64,000 nucleotides of DNA from Candidatus Bathyarchaeia archaeon (GCA_035283685.1 DATETJ010000004.1:62001-126000); one strand, 5' to 3'. Shown: positions 27,255 through 35,097, numbered from the stretch's first letter. Numbers and translations are program-made. Notes: generated by a model not told the origin, from the sequence alone.

Positions 27255-28394
27255 TTGGCTTCGTTTCGTTTTGCTGTTGTCTTGGCTTCAACGGTTTTCC
27301 TGGTGGCGTTTTCCCTTTTTCCATACTCGTTTGGAGCAGACTTTACACCTAGTTATTGGCTTCTTGACCATCCTGATGGCTCTGACCGCTATGAGTTGAA
27401 TGTGTCTGTGTCGTCTTCGCTGTATGAGTATTTTGTGGGCAAGGATCATAATTTGCGTTCCACATTGGATCTGGGCAAGTTTGTTACGCCTTATGCGTTG
27501 GAGCCTGTGGCTGATAGCTTGTGGACTATTTATCAGGATGATGAAGACTTTGCCAATGGCGTGTTGATGATTGTACATCAGATTCCGTATGTGGCTAGTG
27601 CGCCTCAGGAGTATCCTGTTGAAACACTGGTTGAGAACGTGGGGGATTGTGATCTTTTTTCTTTTGTGGCAGCGTCGGTTATGGTGGCTGGTGGGTTGGA
27701 TGTGGTGTTGCTGTATTATGAGAGTGAGGTGCACATGAATATCGGGGTGAGCCTTTCACATGCGCCGCGGGATGCAAGATCAACAGTTCGATATTTCGAG
27801 TACAACAATGAGCGCTATTACGTGGCCGAAACCACGGGTGGCAACTGGGAAAACGGTTGGCGAGTTGGCGAGTACCCGGATTCGCTGGTTGGCGCTTCGG
27901 CTCAGGTTATTACTTTAGAGGATGCTGAGCAGGTGTCGCCTGGGCAGGTTTCTGCGAGTTTTAGCGCGTTAGCGACTTCTTCGATTACGTTGTCGGTTTC
28001 ATCATCTCTGCTGATTGAGGGCAGTTCGGTGACGTTGAGCGGAGCGGTTTCTTCTGCTTCGGTTAACAGCGTGGTGACGATTTATGTGAGGTCGGATAAT
28101 TCTTCTTGGACAGTTTTAGGAACCGTGTCAAGTAGTTCTAATGGGCAGTATTCTTATGAGTGGAAGCCTAGGTCTGCTGGAACGTATTTTTTCCGTGCGA
28201 GTTGGTCTGGAGACACGGGTCATGCGGGTGCGGACAGCAACGTTAGTTCTGCGCGTGTTATTTCGTCGAACTGGGTTTGGTTAGGGGCAACAATGCTTCT
28301 GTTGGCTGTTGTGGCGGTCGTTGTGTTTGCTGTGTCAAGGCGAGTTGGAACAGTTCCTGAGTACCCAGTTACGCAGTCAAGCGTGCAAAACTAA
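27255..28394 (+). CDS. Membrane-anchored transglutaminase-like surface protein with Ig-like domain
   Basis: Extracellular protein: a signal sequence (FRFAVVLASTVFLVAFSLFP), then a transglutaminase-like domain with Cys in ENVGDCDLFSF, His in SEVHMNIGV and a downstream acidic strand, then an Ig-like repeat (SITLSVSSSLLIEGSSVTLSG ... AGTYFFRASWSGD), and a final membrane helix with a short tail. Cys-His pairs in this fold can act as thiol proteases or cross-linking enzymes. The open frame starts at 27177. A TTG at 27255 gives a cleaner signal peptide, with GGCAGG upstream, but the start is not certain. Confidence 0.65.
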   Translation: MASFRFAVVLASTVFLVAFSLFPYSFGADFTPSYWLLDHPDGSDRYELNVSVSSSLYEYFVGKDHNLRSTLDLGKFVTPYALEPVADSLWTIYQDDEDFANGVLMIVHQIPYVASAPQEYPVETLVENVGDCDLFSFVAASVMVAGGLDVVLLYYESEVHMNIGVSLSHAPRDARSTVRYFEYNNERYYVAETTGGNWENGWRVGEYPDSLVGASAQVITLEDAEQVSPGQVSASFSALATSSITLSVSSSLLIEGSSVTLSGAVSSASVNSVVTIYVRSDNSSWTVLGTVSSSSNGQYSYEWKPRSAGTYFFRASWSGDTGHAGADSNVSSARVISSNWVWLGATMLLLAVVAVVVFAVSRRVGTVPEYPVTQSSVQN

Positions 28395-28428
28395 TAATAG
28401 GGACGTTTTACCTTCAACTGTATTGGGA

Positions 28429-28475
28429 TGATGTGAGGCGACGGCTAGGAGCCTCACGGCTGTGACACGGCCATT
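28429..28475 (+). repeat. Short dispersed repeat, copy 1
   Basis: An unassigned stretch in the gap between the transglutaminase-like gene and a membrane protein gene resembles another stretch at 30177-30222. Shared pattern: GATGT(G/A)AGGC(G/T)AC(G/A)GCT(A/G)G(G/A)AGC followed by a TGTGA. The spacing is similar in both. The two copies bracket a 1.7-kb block carrying a membrane protein, a VapBC pair and a broken DUF2283 gene. They could be ncRNA-like or repeat remnants. I see no convincing C/D-box RNA. Confidence 0.4.
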
Positions 28476-28517
28476 TGCCGAACTGACCTCTTCGTAGGGT
28501 TGGAGGCGAAATATGTA

Positions 28518-29045
28518 ATGGCGACTAAACTGGGTGGTTTAGGCGTTGTTGTGAGTTTGGTTGCTTTGGCTTCGCTTTTCTTGCCTTGGTGGTCTATTAG
28601 GGCTTCAGGCGTGAGTATAGATGTTTACCCGTTTAGGGTGATGGCTTGGAACGTGCCCGCTTATGATGTTGACTGGGTTGTTGATCGTCTCCTAAGTTTA
28701 GATGGTGCTTTGCTGGTAGTTGGTTTGCTCGTGGTTGTTTCCAGCGTTATGGGAGCTGTTGGAGTTGGAAGCCCTCGGCTTCGGCTTCTGTTGATAGCTC
28801 CGCTTTTGTTGAACTTTGCAGCTGCGTTTCTGTTTTTTAACTTGATGTATTCTGCCTTAGACGATCTTGCGTTTGGGTCTTTCAGTGGTACAAACTTGGT
28901 TGCGACTCCTGGAGGACCTTGGGGCTTCGCAGTTGGCACAGGCTTATGTGTTCTTGCAGGAGTAGCTTCACTAGTTCTCTTCGGGTTGTCGTACTTGAGC
29001 TACTTCAGATCAGAGCCACGCAATGCCGAGAAGCAAATCCAATGA
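28518..29045 (+). CDS. Four-helix membrane protein, hypothetical
   Basis: Predicted membrane protein of about 175 residues with four hydrophobic helices (GGLGVVVSLVALASLFLPWW, LLSLDGALLVVGLLVVVSSV, LLIAPLLLNFAAAFLFFNLM, GFAVGTGLCVLAGVASLVLF), and a polar loop between helices 1 and 2. GGAGGCG upstream of the ATG at 28518 supports translation, although the open frame also includes an in-frame TTG at 28500. No family recognised. A similar W-x-W motif after helix 1 is often seen in small archaeal membrane proteins of unknown role. Confidence 0.55.
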   Translation: MATKLGGLGVVVSLVALASLFLPWWSIRASGVSIDVYPFRVMAWNVPAYDVDWVVDRLLSLDGALLVVGLLVVVSSVMGAVGVGSPRLRLLLIAPLLLNFAAAFLFFNLMYSALDDLAFGSFSGTNLVATPGGPWGFAVGTGLCVLAGVASLVLFGLSYLSYFRSEPRNAEKQIQ

Positions 29046-29204
29046 AATGCCTAAGAACTAGAGTTAGACAATGCGGAAGACCTCGACCAAACCGATTATC
29101 AGGCGTAAAGCATAGCGACCAGCATCAGCAGAACTCGTTCGTGTAGTTTTCGGTTCTGGATAATCTTTATATTCTGGGTTATCTGGGTATTCTTGGTGAC
29201 CTGT

Positions 29205-29477
29205 GTGGCGACGATTCTTGTCAAGAATTTGCCTGAGGATTTGTTGAAGGAGCTTAGAAGGCTTAAGGTTGAGCTGGGCTGCAGAACATGGGCTGAACTT
29301 TTGACTAAGCTGGTTGAATCGGAGAGAGCGGTTTCATTGAGTGAGGAGGAAGTGAAGGAGATTAAGAAAGGAGTTGAGGGTTTCCTGAAGCTTAAGGGTA
29401 AGGTCTCGAAAAAATGGACTGGACGTCCTAGCGTGCTCGGGGAAACAAGAAGGTCTAGGCACCATGAGAACCAGTAG
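29205..29477 (+). CDS. vapB: VapB-like antitoxin
   Basis: Putative antitoxin of the type II VapBC system. Seen: a short N-terminal strand and helices resembling a ribbon-helix-helix or AbrB-type domain (ATILVKNLPEDLLKELRRLKVELGCRTWAELLTKLVE), then a charged C-terminal tail that would contact the toxin. It starts at GTG 29205 (or the GTG at 29196). A TATA-like TTTATATT at about 29170 lies about 30 bp upstream, consistent with a nearly leaderless mRNA. The stop overlaps the start of the PIN gene by 14 bp. This overlap and the small size support a toxin-antitoxin pair. Confidence 0.7.
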   Translation: MATILVKNLPEDLLKELRRLKVELGCRTWAELLTKLVESERAVSLSEEEVKEIKKGVEGFLKLKGKVSKKWTGRPSVLGETRRSRHHENQ

Positions 29478-29910
29478 TCGCATGTTGACCCTCGACTCGA
29501 ATGTCTTGATAGCTGCTTTGAAAGAGGATGAGCCATACAGTAAGAGATGCTATAAGATACTGAGCGCCGTGCCTGATGACTTCGTTTTGTCGGAGCCCAG
29601 CATTGTTTACCAAGAAGTGTGTGGAACCTTAGCCAGAAGAGTTGGGGCTAATATTGCTGACCAAGGGAGAAAGCGGCTTGACTTGATGGTTCATCCGAGG
29701 CTTCTGAATAACTGTAACAAGGCTTTTTGCTTGTCAGCTTATCCTCTCTGCTCTACGTACGGCGTCTACGCTATAGACGCTATGTATCTGAAAGTTGCGT
29801 TGGATCGTCTTGCTGTTTTAGTGTCCTTGGACAAGGAAGACTTTATTGACAAGGTAAATTCGAAAAGTCCAAATATCGAAGCATATCACGTGTCAGATTT
29901 TCCGTACTGA
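29464..29910 (+). CDS. vapC: PIN-domain ribonuclease (VapC-like toxin)
   Basis: PIN-domain endoribonuclease of 148 residues. Seen: the first metal Asp in LTLDSNVLIAAL, the central Glu in SEPSIVYQEVCGTLARR, the next acidic pair in YGVYAIDAMYLKVAL, and VLVSLDKED near the C-terminus. This is the D-E-D-D pattern of the fold. It overlaps the antitoxin gene start and is translated just after it. Target RNA unknown. The adjacent 29941-30139 broken gene shows this short island includes decayed genes. Confidence 0.8.
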   Translation: MRTSSRMLTLDSNVLIAALKEDEPYSKRCYKILSAVPDDFVLSEPSIVYQEVCGTLARRVGANIADQGRKRLDLMVHPRLLNNCNKAFCLSAYPLCSTYGVYAIDAMYLKVALDRLAVLVSLDKEDFIDKVNSKSPNIEAYHVSDFPY

Positions 29911-29940
29911 CCGCGAATCCAAGCGCCAAACTGGACTGGT

Positions 29941-30139
29941 GTGGTGTGTAAGATCCAGTATGATGAGGAAGCTGACGTTCTTATTCGAGTGGTTTGCTGA
30001 AAAGGGAAGACTTTCTCACGCAGAGGAAGCGGGTCACGTAGCGGTTCATTTTGACAATGATGGGAAACCACTCTTCGTCGAGATATTGAGGGCTAGCAAA
30101 ACTGTGCCGTTGATGGTTCAGGGCTTAGCCAAAAAGTAA
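29941..30139 (+). pseudogene. DUF2283 family gene interrupted by a frameshift
   Basis: The two halves of a DUF2283 protein lie in different frames. The first frame, starting at GTG 29941/29944, encodes KIQYDEEADVLIRVV and hits TGA at 29998-30000. The second frame carries the remainder, EKGRLSHAEEAGHVAVHFDNDGKPLFVEILRASK, ending at 30139. The two halves match the family's 'I.YD.EADVLYI' start and 'VHF...G.P..IEIL.ASK' end, so a single indel near 29995 restores a normal ~65-residue gene. This may be a real pseudogene or an assembly error. DUF2283 proteins are common neighbours of toxin-antitoxin and defence genes. Confidence 0.65.
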
Positions 30140-30176
30140 GTCGTAATAATCTAGCGAACCAGCATTTAGACGCTAT

Positions 30177-30222
30177 CGGAACGATGTAAGGCTACAGCTG
30201 GAAGCTCCATGAATTGTGAACG
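30177..30222 (+). repeat. Short dispersed repeat, copy 2
   Basis: Second copy of the sequence at 28429-28475, with about three-quarters of positions matching (GATGTAAGGCTACAGCTGG ... TGTGA). It lies between the broken DUF2283 gene and the convergent PEGA-type protein gene. No coding potential. Confidence 0.4.
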
Positions 30223-30253
30223 ATGACTAAATACTGGGATTTTTGTAGGCTTT

Positions 30254-30694
30254 TTAGGCGTGGCTCAGTCTCACAGTGGTGTGCGCCGTGTCTCCGGCGT
30301 TTACTGTCGCGGTCACTGAGTCTGGATTATACCCAGCTGCGCTGGCCGAAATAGAATACGTGCCTACGGGGATGGATTGGAACGAGTACACGCCATCAGT
30401 TGCAACAATGCTTGTTGTGTATGGTCCGGAAATCTCTATAGTTGCTCCGCCGATGAGGTTATCAGTTGCGTCATCCACAACGTGCACGATCAGATCGCCT
30501 TTTTGTTCAGCAGGCGGCTGCGAAATTTGGGGCAAGTTTCCTGTTGCAGCGACTAGGACAATTATTGTTACTGTCAAGACCACTGCGGTGAAAAAATAGT
30601 ATTTCCTCCTTCTTTTCCTAGCCCGTATGCTTCTTCGAATTTCTTGGCTGGAATACGTTTTGGCGGATTTCTGAGGCTTTTTCCCTTTATTCAT
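30254..30694 (-). CDS. Membrane-anchored protein with carboxypeptidase-regulatory-like domain
   Basis: Protein of 146 residues. Seen: a basic N-terminus (KGKKPQKSAKTYSSQEIRRSIRARKRRRKYY, given by position rather than in full) immediately before one membrane helix (FFTAVVLTVTIIVLVAATG), then a ~95-residue beta-sandwich of the carboxypeptidase-regulatory/PEGA type (DLIVHVVDDATDNLIGGATI ... YSFQSIPVGTYSISASAAGY). Likely a single-pass protein with an outside domain. Followed by another small membrane protein on the opposite or same strand unit. Confidence 0.7.
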   Translation of the reverse strand: MNKGKKPQKSAKTYSSQEIRRSIRARKRRRKYYFFTAVVLTVTIIVLVAATGNLPQISQPPAEQKGDLIVHVVDDATDNLIGGATIEISGPYTTSIVATDGVYSFQSIPVGTYSISASAAGYNPDSVTATVNAGDTAHTTVRLSHA

Positions 30695-30716
30695 ATTGTG
30701 TCCTTTGAAGGTTTTT

Positions 30717-30989
30717 CTAGGCTTGAGTCTTCCAGAACCTTATGATTATTAGTGCTTCTATGATGGCTAAAAGGATGCTGAGGAATCCAGCCACCATGTG
30801 GATAGTTAAGATGGATTCACGTTGTCTCTCCACGTCTTCTGCAATTTGCGTGTGTCCCGCCACTAAGTGTATGTGCCACTCTTCATGCAGGCTTCTTGAG
30901 ACAGTTGATGTATACAGCTGAACAAGCAACAAGCCTGAGATCGCTATGGCAATGCCAAATGATAGCCACTTGAACTTCGTGCCACTCAA
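30717..30989 (-). CDS. Small membrane protein, hypothetical
   Basis: Ninety-residue protein with two membrane helices (WLSFGIAIAISGLLLVQLY and ILTIHMVAGFLSILLAIIEALIIIRFW) and a polar segment between them (SRSLHEEWHIHLVAGHTQIAEDVERQRE). Histidines in the loop and helix 2 might bind a metal, but no motif is conclusive. It lies 22 bp upstream of the PEGA-type gene in its direction of reading and may form a two-gene unit with it. Confidence 0.55.
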   Translation of the reverse strand: MSGTKFKWLSFGIAIAISGLLLVQLYTSTVSRSLHEEWHIHLVAGHTQIAEDVERQRESILTIHMVAGFLSILLAIIEALIIIRFWKTQA

Positions 30990-31370
30990 AAATTGATCCC
31001 AACTTTATCTCGTTTGCGTTTGACACTTGCCACTTCATGGTTCATGAGTGACGCCTTTAAGTCTTTCTTTCAGACTCAAAATGACCCTGCAGTCCGATGT
31101 TTTTGCAGAAGTATTCTGGTTCTTCTCGCTACGGTTTCGTTCATTTCGTGCGTGTATGTGTTGTGTTCGCAGGCGATAGTAAATGATTCTAGCCTTTTTC
31201 AAATTCACCAGCATGCCGGGTCAAAGTCACCCATCTCACCTGAGACAGGGCGAGAACAACAATAGAGACTGACTCCGTGTTTTAAGGTGTAAGCTTGTTG
31301 TTGCCTTCTTCTTTTGAAATTTCTTTTCCTATACTGTCTAACGTACAGCATCACGACGATGACAACGGCT

Positions 31371-31739
31371 TCAATATTTGTAGGAAACCCGAAAAGAATA
31401 CCTGCCAGCATTTTGATATGCGGCGATGTATTCCTCCGCGAATTTGTTGGCGTGTTTCTCTGTTCCCATATGCTTTCCGCCATGCGTCCTGAGATGATGA
31501 TAGAACTCGTGCAAGATCACAAACGGGTCATAAAGCCTCTCCATGCTAGTCACATGAACCGTCTTCGTGCCTGAAACATAACATCCAGCTTTGCCACCAG
31601 ACCGTTTAGGCATCCCAACCCTCAACCGAGGAACACCAACACGGTAATGCTTACTGAGAGCCTCAAGAGCCTCCTCTACCTCTTTCCCGAGAATCAACTG
31701 CACAACCCCAGCCTTAAACAACTGCTCATCAGCAAGCAT
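31371..31739 (-). CDS. Metallopeptidase-like protein with HEFYHH motif
   Basis: A 122-residue protein with a zinc-metallopeptidase core: VTSMERLYDPFVILHEFYHHLR, which has the HExxH motif plus an extra His, and an upstream acidic/Gly-rich region (GVPRLRVGMPKRSGGKAGCYVSG). The C-terminal part (KFAEEYIAAYQNAG) is helical. It is a small protein like SprT or M48-like single-domain enzymes, but I do not recognise the family exactly. A second frame just beyond its stop encodes a possible membrane helix, described in the findings. Confidence 0.6.
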   Translation of the reverse strand: MLADEQLFKAGVVQLILGKEVEEALEALSKHYRVGVPRLRVGMPKRSGGKAGCYVSGTKTVHVTSMERLYDPFVILHEFYHHLRTHGGKHMGTEKHANKFAEEYIAAYQNAGRYSFRVSYKY

Positions 31740-31838
31740 TAGAAGGAATCCTCACTTAGGAGAAATCTCCCTTAGACTCTCCTTTTTGTCGGTTTTCCTA
31801 TTGAAACATCATTATCAATCTCTATCAATCCTCCTAAT

Positions 31839-32297
31839 CTACACGTAGCTACGTCGTAACTTCTCGAAACGTAACGCGTCCTTGCCTTTCCCATAGAAAT
31901 CTGTAATTCTCTCGAAAACTTCGAACCCGTTTCTTTTGAGAAAAGCAATCATGTTTTTGTTTTCTACACTAGTATGAACACTTAGCGCCTCGGCATTCTT
32001 AGTTTTGGCGATTTCGGCAGCTTTGGCAGCCAAACTCGTGGCTATCGCCTTACGCTGAAAGCCTGGATCCACATCAAGCCAGTCAATCTCCAGTGTGCCA
32101 TCATTGTTTGGCGAAAGAATCATAAAACCAACCGCCTGAGCATCAGCTTCGGCAACCCAGATCTCTTCTTTCTCAGTCATCTTCTGGATTCTAGCGTTAA
32201 GTTCTTGCTCTGCCTCGTTTCCCCAATTCGTAGTTTTCTCCAGCGTGCTAACATATGCTCTAAAATCTCGTTTCTCATACCTACGAATCTTTAACAT
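31839..32297 (-). CDS. GNAT family N-acetyltransferase
   Basis: GNAT acetyltransferase of 152 residues. Seen: the AcCoA-binding motif A (DVDPGFQRKAIATSLAAKAAEIA; the Q/RxxGxG/A pattern is FQRKAIA here), the preceding beta strands WVAEADAQAVGFMIL and EIDWLDV, and a C-terminal LKRNGFEVFERITDFYGKG. Substrate unknown. It is convergent with the metallopeptidase-like gene and has its own gap upstream. Confidence 0.85.
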   Translation of the reverse strand: MLKIRRYEKRDFRAYVSTLEKTTNWGNEAEQELNARIQKMTEKEEIWVAEADAQAVGFMILSPNNDGTLEIDWLDVDPGFQRKAIATSLAAKAAEIAKTKNAEALSVHTSVENKNMIAFLKRNGFEVFERITDFYGKGKDALRFEKLRRSYV

Positions 32298-32367
32298 CTC
32301 ATCGCCAGTCCTCTCTTATTTCGAGTGATGTTTCAGTCGTTTTCACTCCTTCACATCAATGCTGTCT

Positions 32368-32478
32368 CTACTTCAAGGGTCCACGGAGTATTTCAAACAC
32401 TTCATGGGTCAGCTTCTTATAATTCCTAGGCATCTTCGGATCCATCAAGACTCTCAATAGTTTCTCGTAGCTTTTAAC
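32368..32478 (-). other. Short conserved-looking ORF without a canonical start codon
   Basis: A 36-codon frame between a GNAT gene and an ASCH gene, reading on the minus strand. It codes for a peptide with clear protein-like character (KSYEKLLRVLMDPKMPRNY then KKLTHEVFEILRGPLK) ending at TAG 32368-32370. The frame opens with GTT at 32478, preceded 2 codons earlier by in-frame TAG-TGT; the only standard starts are a TTG and an ATG inside the peptide. It could be a decayed or truncated small protein. I report it as a suspect rather than a gene. Confidence 0.35.
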
Positions 32479-32532
32479 CTCAACACACTAAGTTTTTTAG
32501 CCTTGGTCCGCTATGTCCAGCAATGTGTTCAC

Positions 32533-32994
32533 ATGGACATTTCAAAAAAGGCGGCGGATTACTGGAAGCGCTTTCGAAAAGAAAGCGGCATAACTGAATC
32601 TTTTGTCGATGCTTGGTCTTTCGGAGAAAACCCCAAACTAGCTGATGAATTACTAAGACTGGTGTTAACAGGCAAGAAGACAGGGACGGCAACCCTAGTC
32701 ATCGAGCTAGAGAAGAAGAGAGAAAAGATGCCCAAGGTAGGCGACTACAACGTCATATTAGATGGCAAAGGAGAACCCGCTGCAATCATCAAAACCGCAT
32801 CAGTTGTGGTTAAACCATTCAACGAGGTAGAAGCAGCGTTTGCCTACTCCGAAGGCGAAGATGATCGCACCCTAGAATCTTGGAGAAGAGAACACTGGAA
32901 ATACTGGACCCGACTAGGCAGAAAACTTGGATTCACAATGAAAGAAGACCTGCTAGTGATCTGTGAAAACTTTGAACTCGTTTACCCAAAATAA
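32533..32994 (+). CDS. ASCH domain protein
   Basis: RNA-binding-like ASCH-domain protein of 153 residues. Seen: ISKKAADYWKRFRKESGI, then LVLTGKKTGTATL (the signature 'GxKxxT' region), the beta strand PKVGDYNVILDGKGEPAAIIKT, and a C-terminal helix (EVEAAFAYSEGEDDRTLESWRREHWKYW, quoted in part). Known ASCH proteins include pyrophosphohydrolase-like and RNA-modification factors. The likely start is ATG 32533 (MDISKKA), as the earlier residues in the open frame do not fit. A TTG/ATG at 32503 is the open-frame start. Confidence 0.82.
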   Translation: MDISKKAADYWKRFRKESGITESFVDAWSFGENPKLADELLRLVLTGKKTGTATLVIELEKKREKMPKVGDYNVILDGKGEPAAIIKTASVVVKPFNEVEAAFAYSEGEDDRTLESWRREHWKYWTRLGRKLGFTMKEDLLVICENFELVYPK

Positions 32995-33012
32995 CCTTTC
33001 ACGTGAACTGAA

Positions 33013-33399
33013 ATGAACCCTCTAAAGCTAATGTCGATTGCTCTGAAATTCAACGAAAAAATCAATGAGCAAGATCCCGAAGGCCTAGCAGAATTAATGA
33101 CAGATGACCACACATTCATAGACAGCGACGGAGCCACCACCAAAGGCAAAGAAACCATGAAAAAAGTTTGGAAAGAATTCTTCAAAGAATACCCAGACTA
33201 CCAGAACACCTTCACCTGCGTCACAACCCAGAACAACATCGTCGTCGTGGTCGGTTACTCCACCTGCTCCCACAAACCACTCAACCGCCACAACATATGG
33301 ACAGCTAAAATACGCGGCAAACGCGTGTCAGAATGGAGAGTAATCTGGCTCAACCAAAGACAAGAAAAACCCAATGAAAGACAAACAAATCACACATAA
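33013..33399 (+). CDS. NTF2-like (SnoaL-type) small protein
   Basis: A 128-residue NTF2-like fold protein. Seen: the N-terminal helices with DPEGLAELMTDDHTFID, then the beta sheet with TTKGKETMKKVWKEFFKEYPDYQ, and the terminal strand pair (IVVVVGYSTCSH ... KRVSEWRVIWLNQ). This is the standard layout of the SnoaL/NTF2 superfamily; a catalytic or binding pocket is likely, substrate unknown. The gene follows ASCH after 18 bp and may share its transcript. The C-terminus is basic and hydrophilic. Confidence 0.72.
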   Translation: MNPLKLMSIALKFNEKINEQDPEGLAELMTDDHTFIDSDGATTKGKETMKKVWKEFFKEYPDYQNTFTCVTTQNNIVVVVGYSTCSHKPLNRHNIWTAKIRGKRVSEWRVIWLNQRQEKPNERQTNHT

Positions 33400-33447
33400 C
33401 TACACTGGAAGCCAACACAAAACAAGTTCAAACAGTCGGAGCTTGCG

Positions 33448-33731
33448 TGTTCAACTACAACTGTCCAAGCCAACAGCCGCAACGCGGTAGAAGAAGGCGC
33501 TAAGCGACTGTTCCCTTCTTCTTTTGAAATTTCTTTTCCCGCAGAGCCTCGTCTACATACCTAATCGCCACGCATGCCAACATTAAACGTCACGCATAAC
33601 AACATAGAACGTCACGCAAAAAACACAAAAACAGAACCCAACCCCCAAACAGAAACAAGAACAGCGCCCAAACCACAAACAGAAAAGTAGAACTCTCACC
33701 ACAAAAAAATTTTTCCAGACTCATACTAATA
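33448..33731 (-). repeat. Dispersed element R1, copy B (245 bp core plus linker)
   Basis: Non-coding repeat on the minus strand, 33731 to 33487 being the 245-bp core. Order (minus strand): TTAGTATGAGT, an A/T block AAAAATTTTTTTGTGGT, a T-rich stretch, two to three tandem ~22-nt units beginning GCGTGACGTT, the motif AATTTCAAAAGAAGAAGG, and an inverted repeat AGAAGAAGG ... CCTTCTTCT. A linker follows that contains the 18-nt GACAGTTGTAGTTGAACA (33465-33448), identical to 42101-42118. Copy C at 41008-41252 has the same length and order. It occupies the gap between the NTF2-like gene and tRNA-Ala. Confidence 0.75.
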
Positions 33732-33790
33732 GACCCCCCACCCACGTCACAAAAGAATAAAAGGAAACATACAACACAAATCACCACAAC

Positions 33791-33865
33791 GGGCCGGTAG
33801 TTCAGCTTGGTATGAACGCCTGATTCGCAATCAGGAAGCCGCGGGTCCAAATCCCGCCCGGTCCA
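33791..33865 (+). tRNA. tRNA-Ala(CGC)
   Basis: Cloverleaf read by eye: acceptor GGGCCGG paired with CCGGTCC, including the G3:U70 wobble pair that is the alanine identity element. Anticodon stem CCTGA/TCAGG encloses TTCGCAA, giving anticodon CGC at positions 34-36. The T arm is GCGGG/CCCGC around TCCAAAT. The discriminator is A at 33865 and CCA is encoded at 33866-33868. No intron seen. Confidence 0.93.
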
Positions 33866-33957
33866 CCACCAGCACAAACCCTAAGCTCCCATGCTCAACG
33901 GTTTTATTCCTCCTCAAACTCATATCATATCCAAAACCAAAAGGAAAAAACAGCCAA

Positions 33958-35097
33958 ATGCCAACAAACGACAACATACTGTTGAACGTAAACCACCTAA
34001 AAACAAACTTTTACGTGGCACAGCGAACAAGCGACTTCCAACCAATCCAAGCCACAATAAAAGCCGTTGACGACATAAGCTTCCAAATCATAGAGGGAAC
34101 AACGTTTGGATTAGTGGGAGAATCAGGCTGCGGCAAAACCACAGTCGCCTACTCCCTACTAAACCTAATACCATACATAGTCAAAGCCCAAGACGTCGAC
34201 TACGTCCACCTAGGACGCTCAGGCTCACAATGGTCACGCGGCTACCTCCGCGGCGACTCAAAAGGACTCACACACAAACGCATAACAGCCGAAGGCGAAG
34301 TCCTCGGAGGCGAAGTCCTATACAAAGGCAAAGACCTACTCAAAATGACCCAAGAGGACGTCAGACACTACCGAGGCAAAGAAATAGCAATGATCTTCCA
34401 AAACCCCCTCCCAGCACTCCACCCAATGGAATTCATCGGCTCCCAAGTAGGCGAATCAATAACAGCACACGAGCAAACCAGAAGAGAAAAACTACGCCAA
34501 CTAGTCTTCGAATACCTCGGCAAAGTCGAACTAAAAGACATCGAAAAACGCTACCACAACGCCCCACACCTATTCAGCGGCGGCGAAGGACAACGCATAA
34601 TGATCGCCATGGCACTAATAAGCGGACCCGCCCTCCTAATAGCAGATGAACCCACAAAATCACTGGACGTAATCGTGAAAAGACAAGTGCTAGAACTGCT
34701 CAGACAGATGAAAAAACAGTTCAACCTAGCCATGCTACTCATATCACACGACTTCGCTGTCGTAGCCGAAATGGCAGACTACGTAGCCTTCATGTACTCA
34801 GGAAAAATCGTAGAAAACAGCGACGTGGTCTCAGTCTACAAGGATCCTAGGCACCCTTACACGCGTGGACTGCTAGCTTCAATTCCCAGATTAGACAGAC
34901 CCTTAACAAGAGAACTCCACGGACTTCTAGGCGACCCACCTGATCCAGTCGTCCAGATATGGGGCTGCAGATTTCATCCCAGATGCCAATACGTCATAGA
35001 CAAATGTCGGCTGGAAGAACCACCACTGATAGAAGTGAAACCAGGCCATCTATCAGCCTGCTTCCGCGCACATGAACTCCCAGAATGGCGAGACTAA
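33958..35097 (+). CDS. Oligopeptide/dipeptide ABC transporter ATPase (DppD/OppD-like)
   Basis: ATP-binding subunit of the OppD/DppD type. Seen: GLVGESGCGKTTVAYSLL (Walker A), AMIFQNPLPALHP (Q-loop), the signature LFSGGEGQRIMIAMAL, Walker B LLIADEPTKSLD, switch H in LISHDFAVVAEMADY, and the C-terminal oligopeptide domain with the YKDPRHPYTRGLLASIPRL and CRFHPRCQ motifs. This C-terminal domain places it in the oligopeptide/nickel subfamily. No permease or binding-protein gene is adjacent, so it is an orphan ATPase here. A 55-residue insert between Walker A and the Q-loop (DVDYVHLGRSGSQWSRG...) is larger than usual. Confidence 0.88.
   Translation: MPTNDNILLNVNHLKTNFYVAQRTSDFQPIQATIKAVDDISFQIIEGTTFGLVGESGCGKTTVAYSLLNLIPYIVKAQDVDYVHLGRSGSQWSRGYLRGDSKGLTHKRITAEGEVLGGEVLYKGKDLLKMTQEDVRHYRGKEIAMIFQNPLPALHPMEFIGSQVGESITAHEQTRREKLRQLVFEYLGKVELKDIEKRYHNAPHLFSGGEGQRIMIAMALISGPALLIADEPTKSLDVIVKRQVLELLRQMKKQFNLAMLLISHDFAVVAEMADYVAFMYSGKIVENSDVVSVYKDPRHPYTRGLLASIPRLDRPLTRELHGLLGDPPDPVVQIWGCRFHPRCQYVIDKCRLEEPPLIEVKPGHLSACFRAHELPEWRD

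Noticed and set aside
28429-28490. C/D-box sRNA
   Set aside because: A CTGA near 28480 and an ATGATG near 28432 exist, but the C box is imperfect and no D'/C' pair fits.
34230-34649. Arg/Pro/Thr-rich frame inside the DppD-like gene
   Set aside because: It is an out-of-frame reading of a well-supported ABC ATPase.
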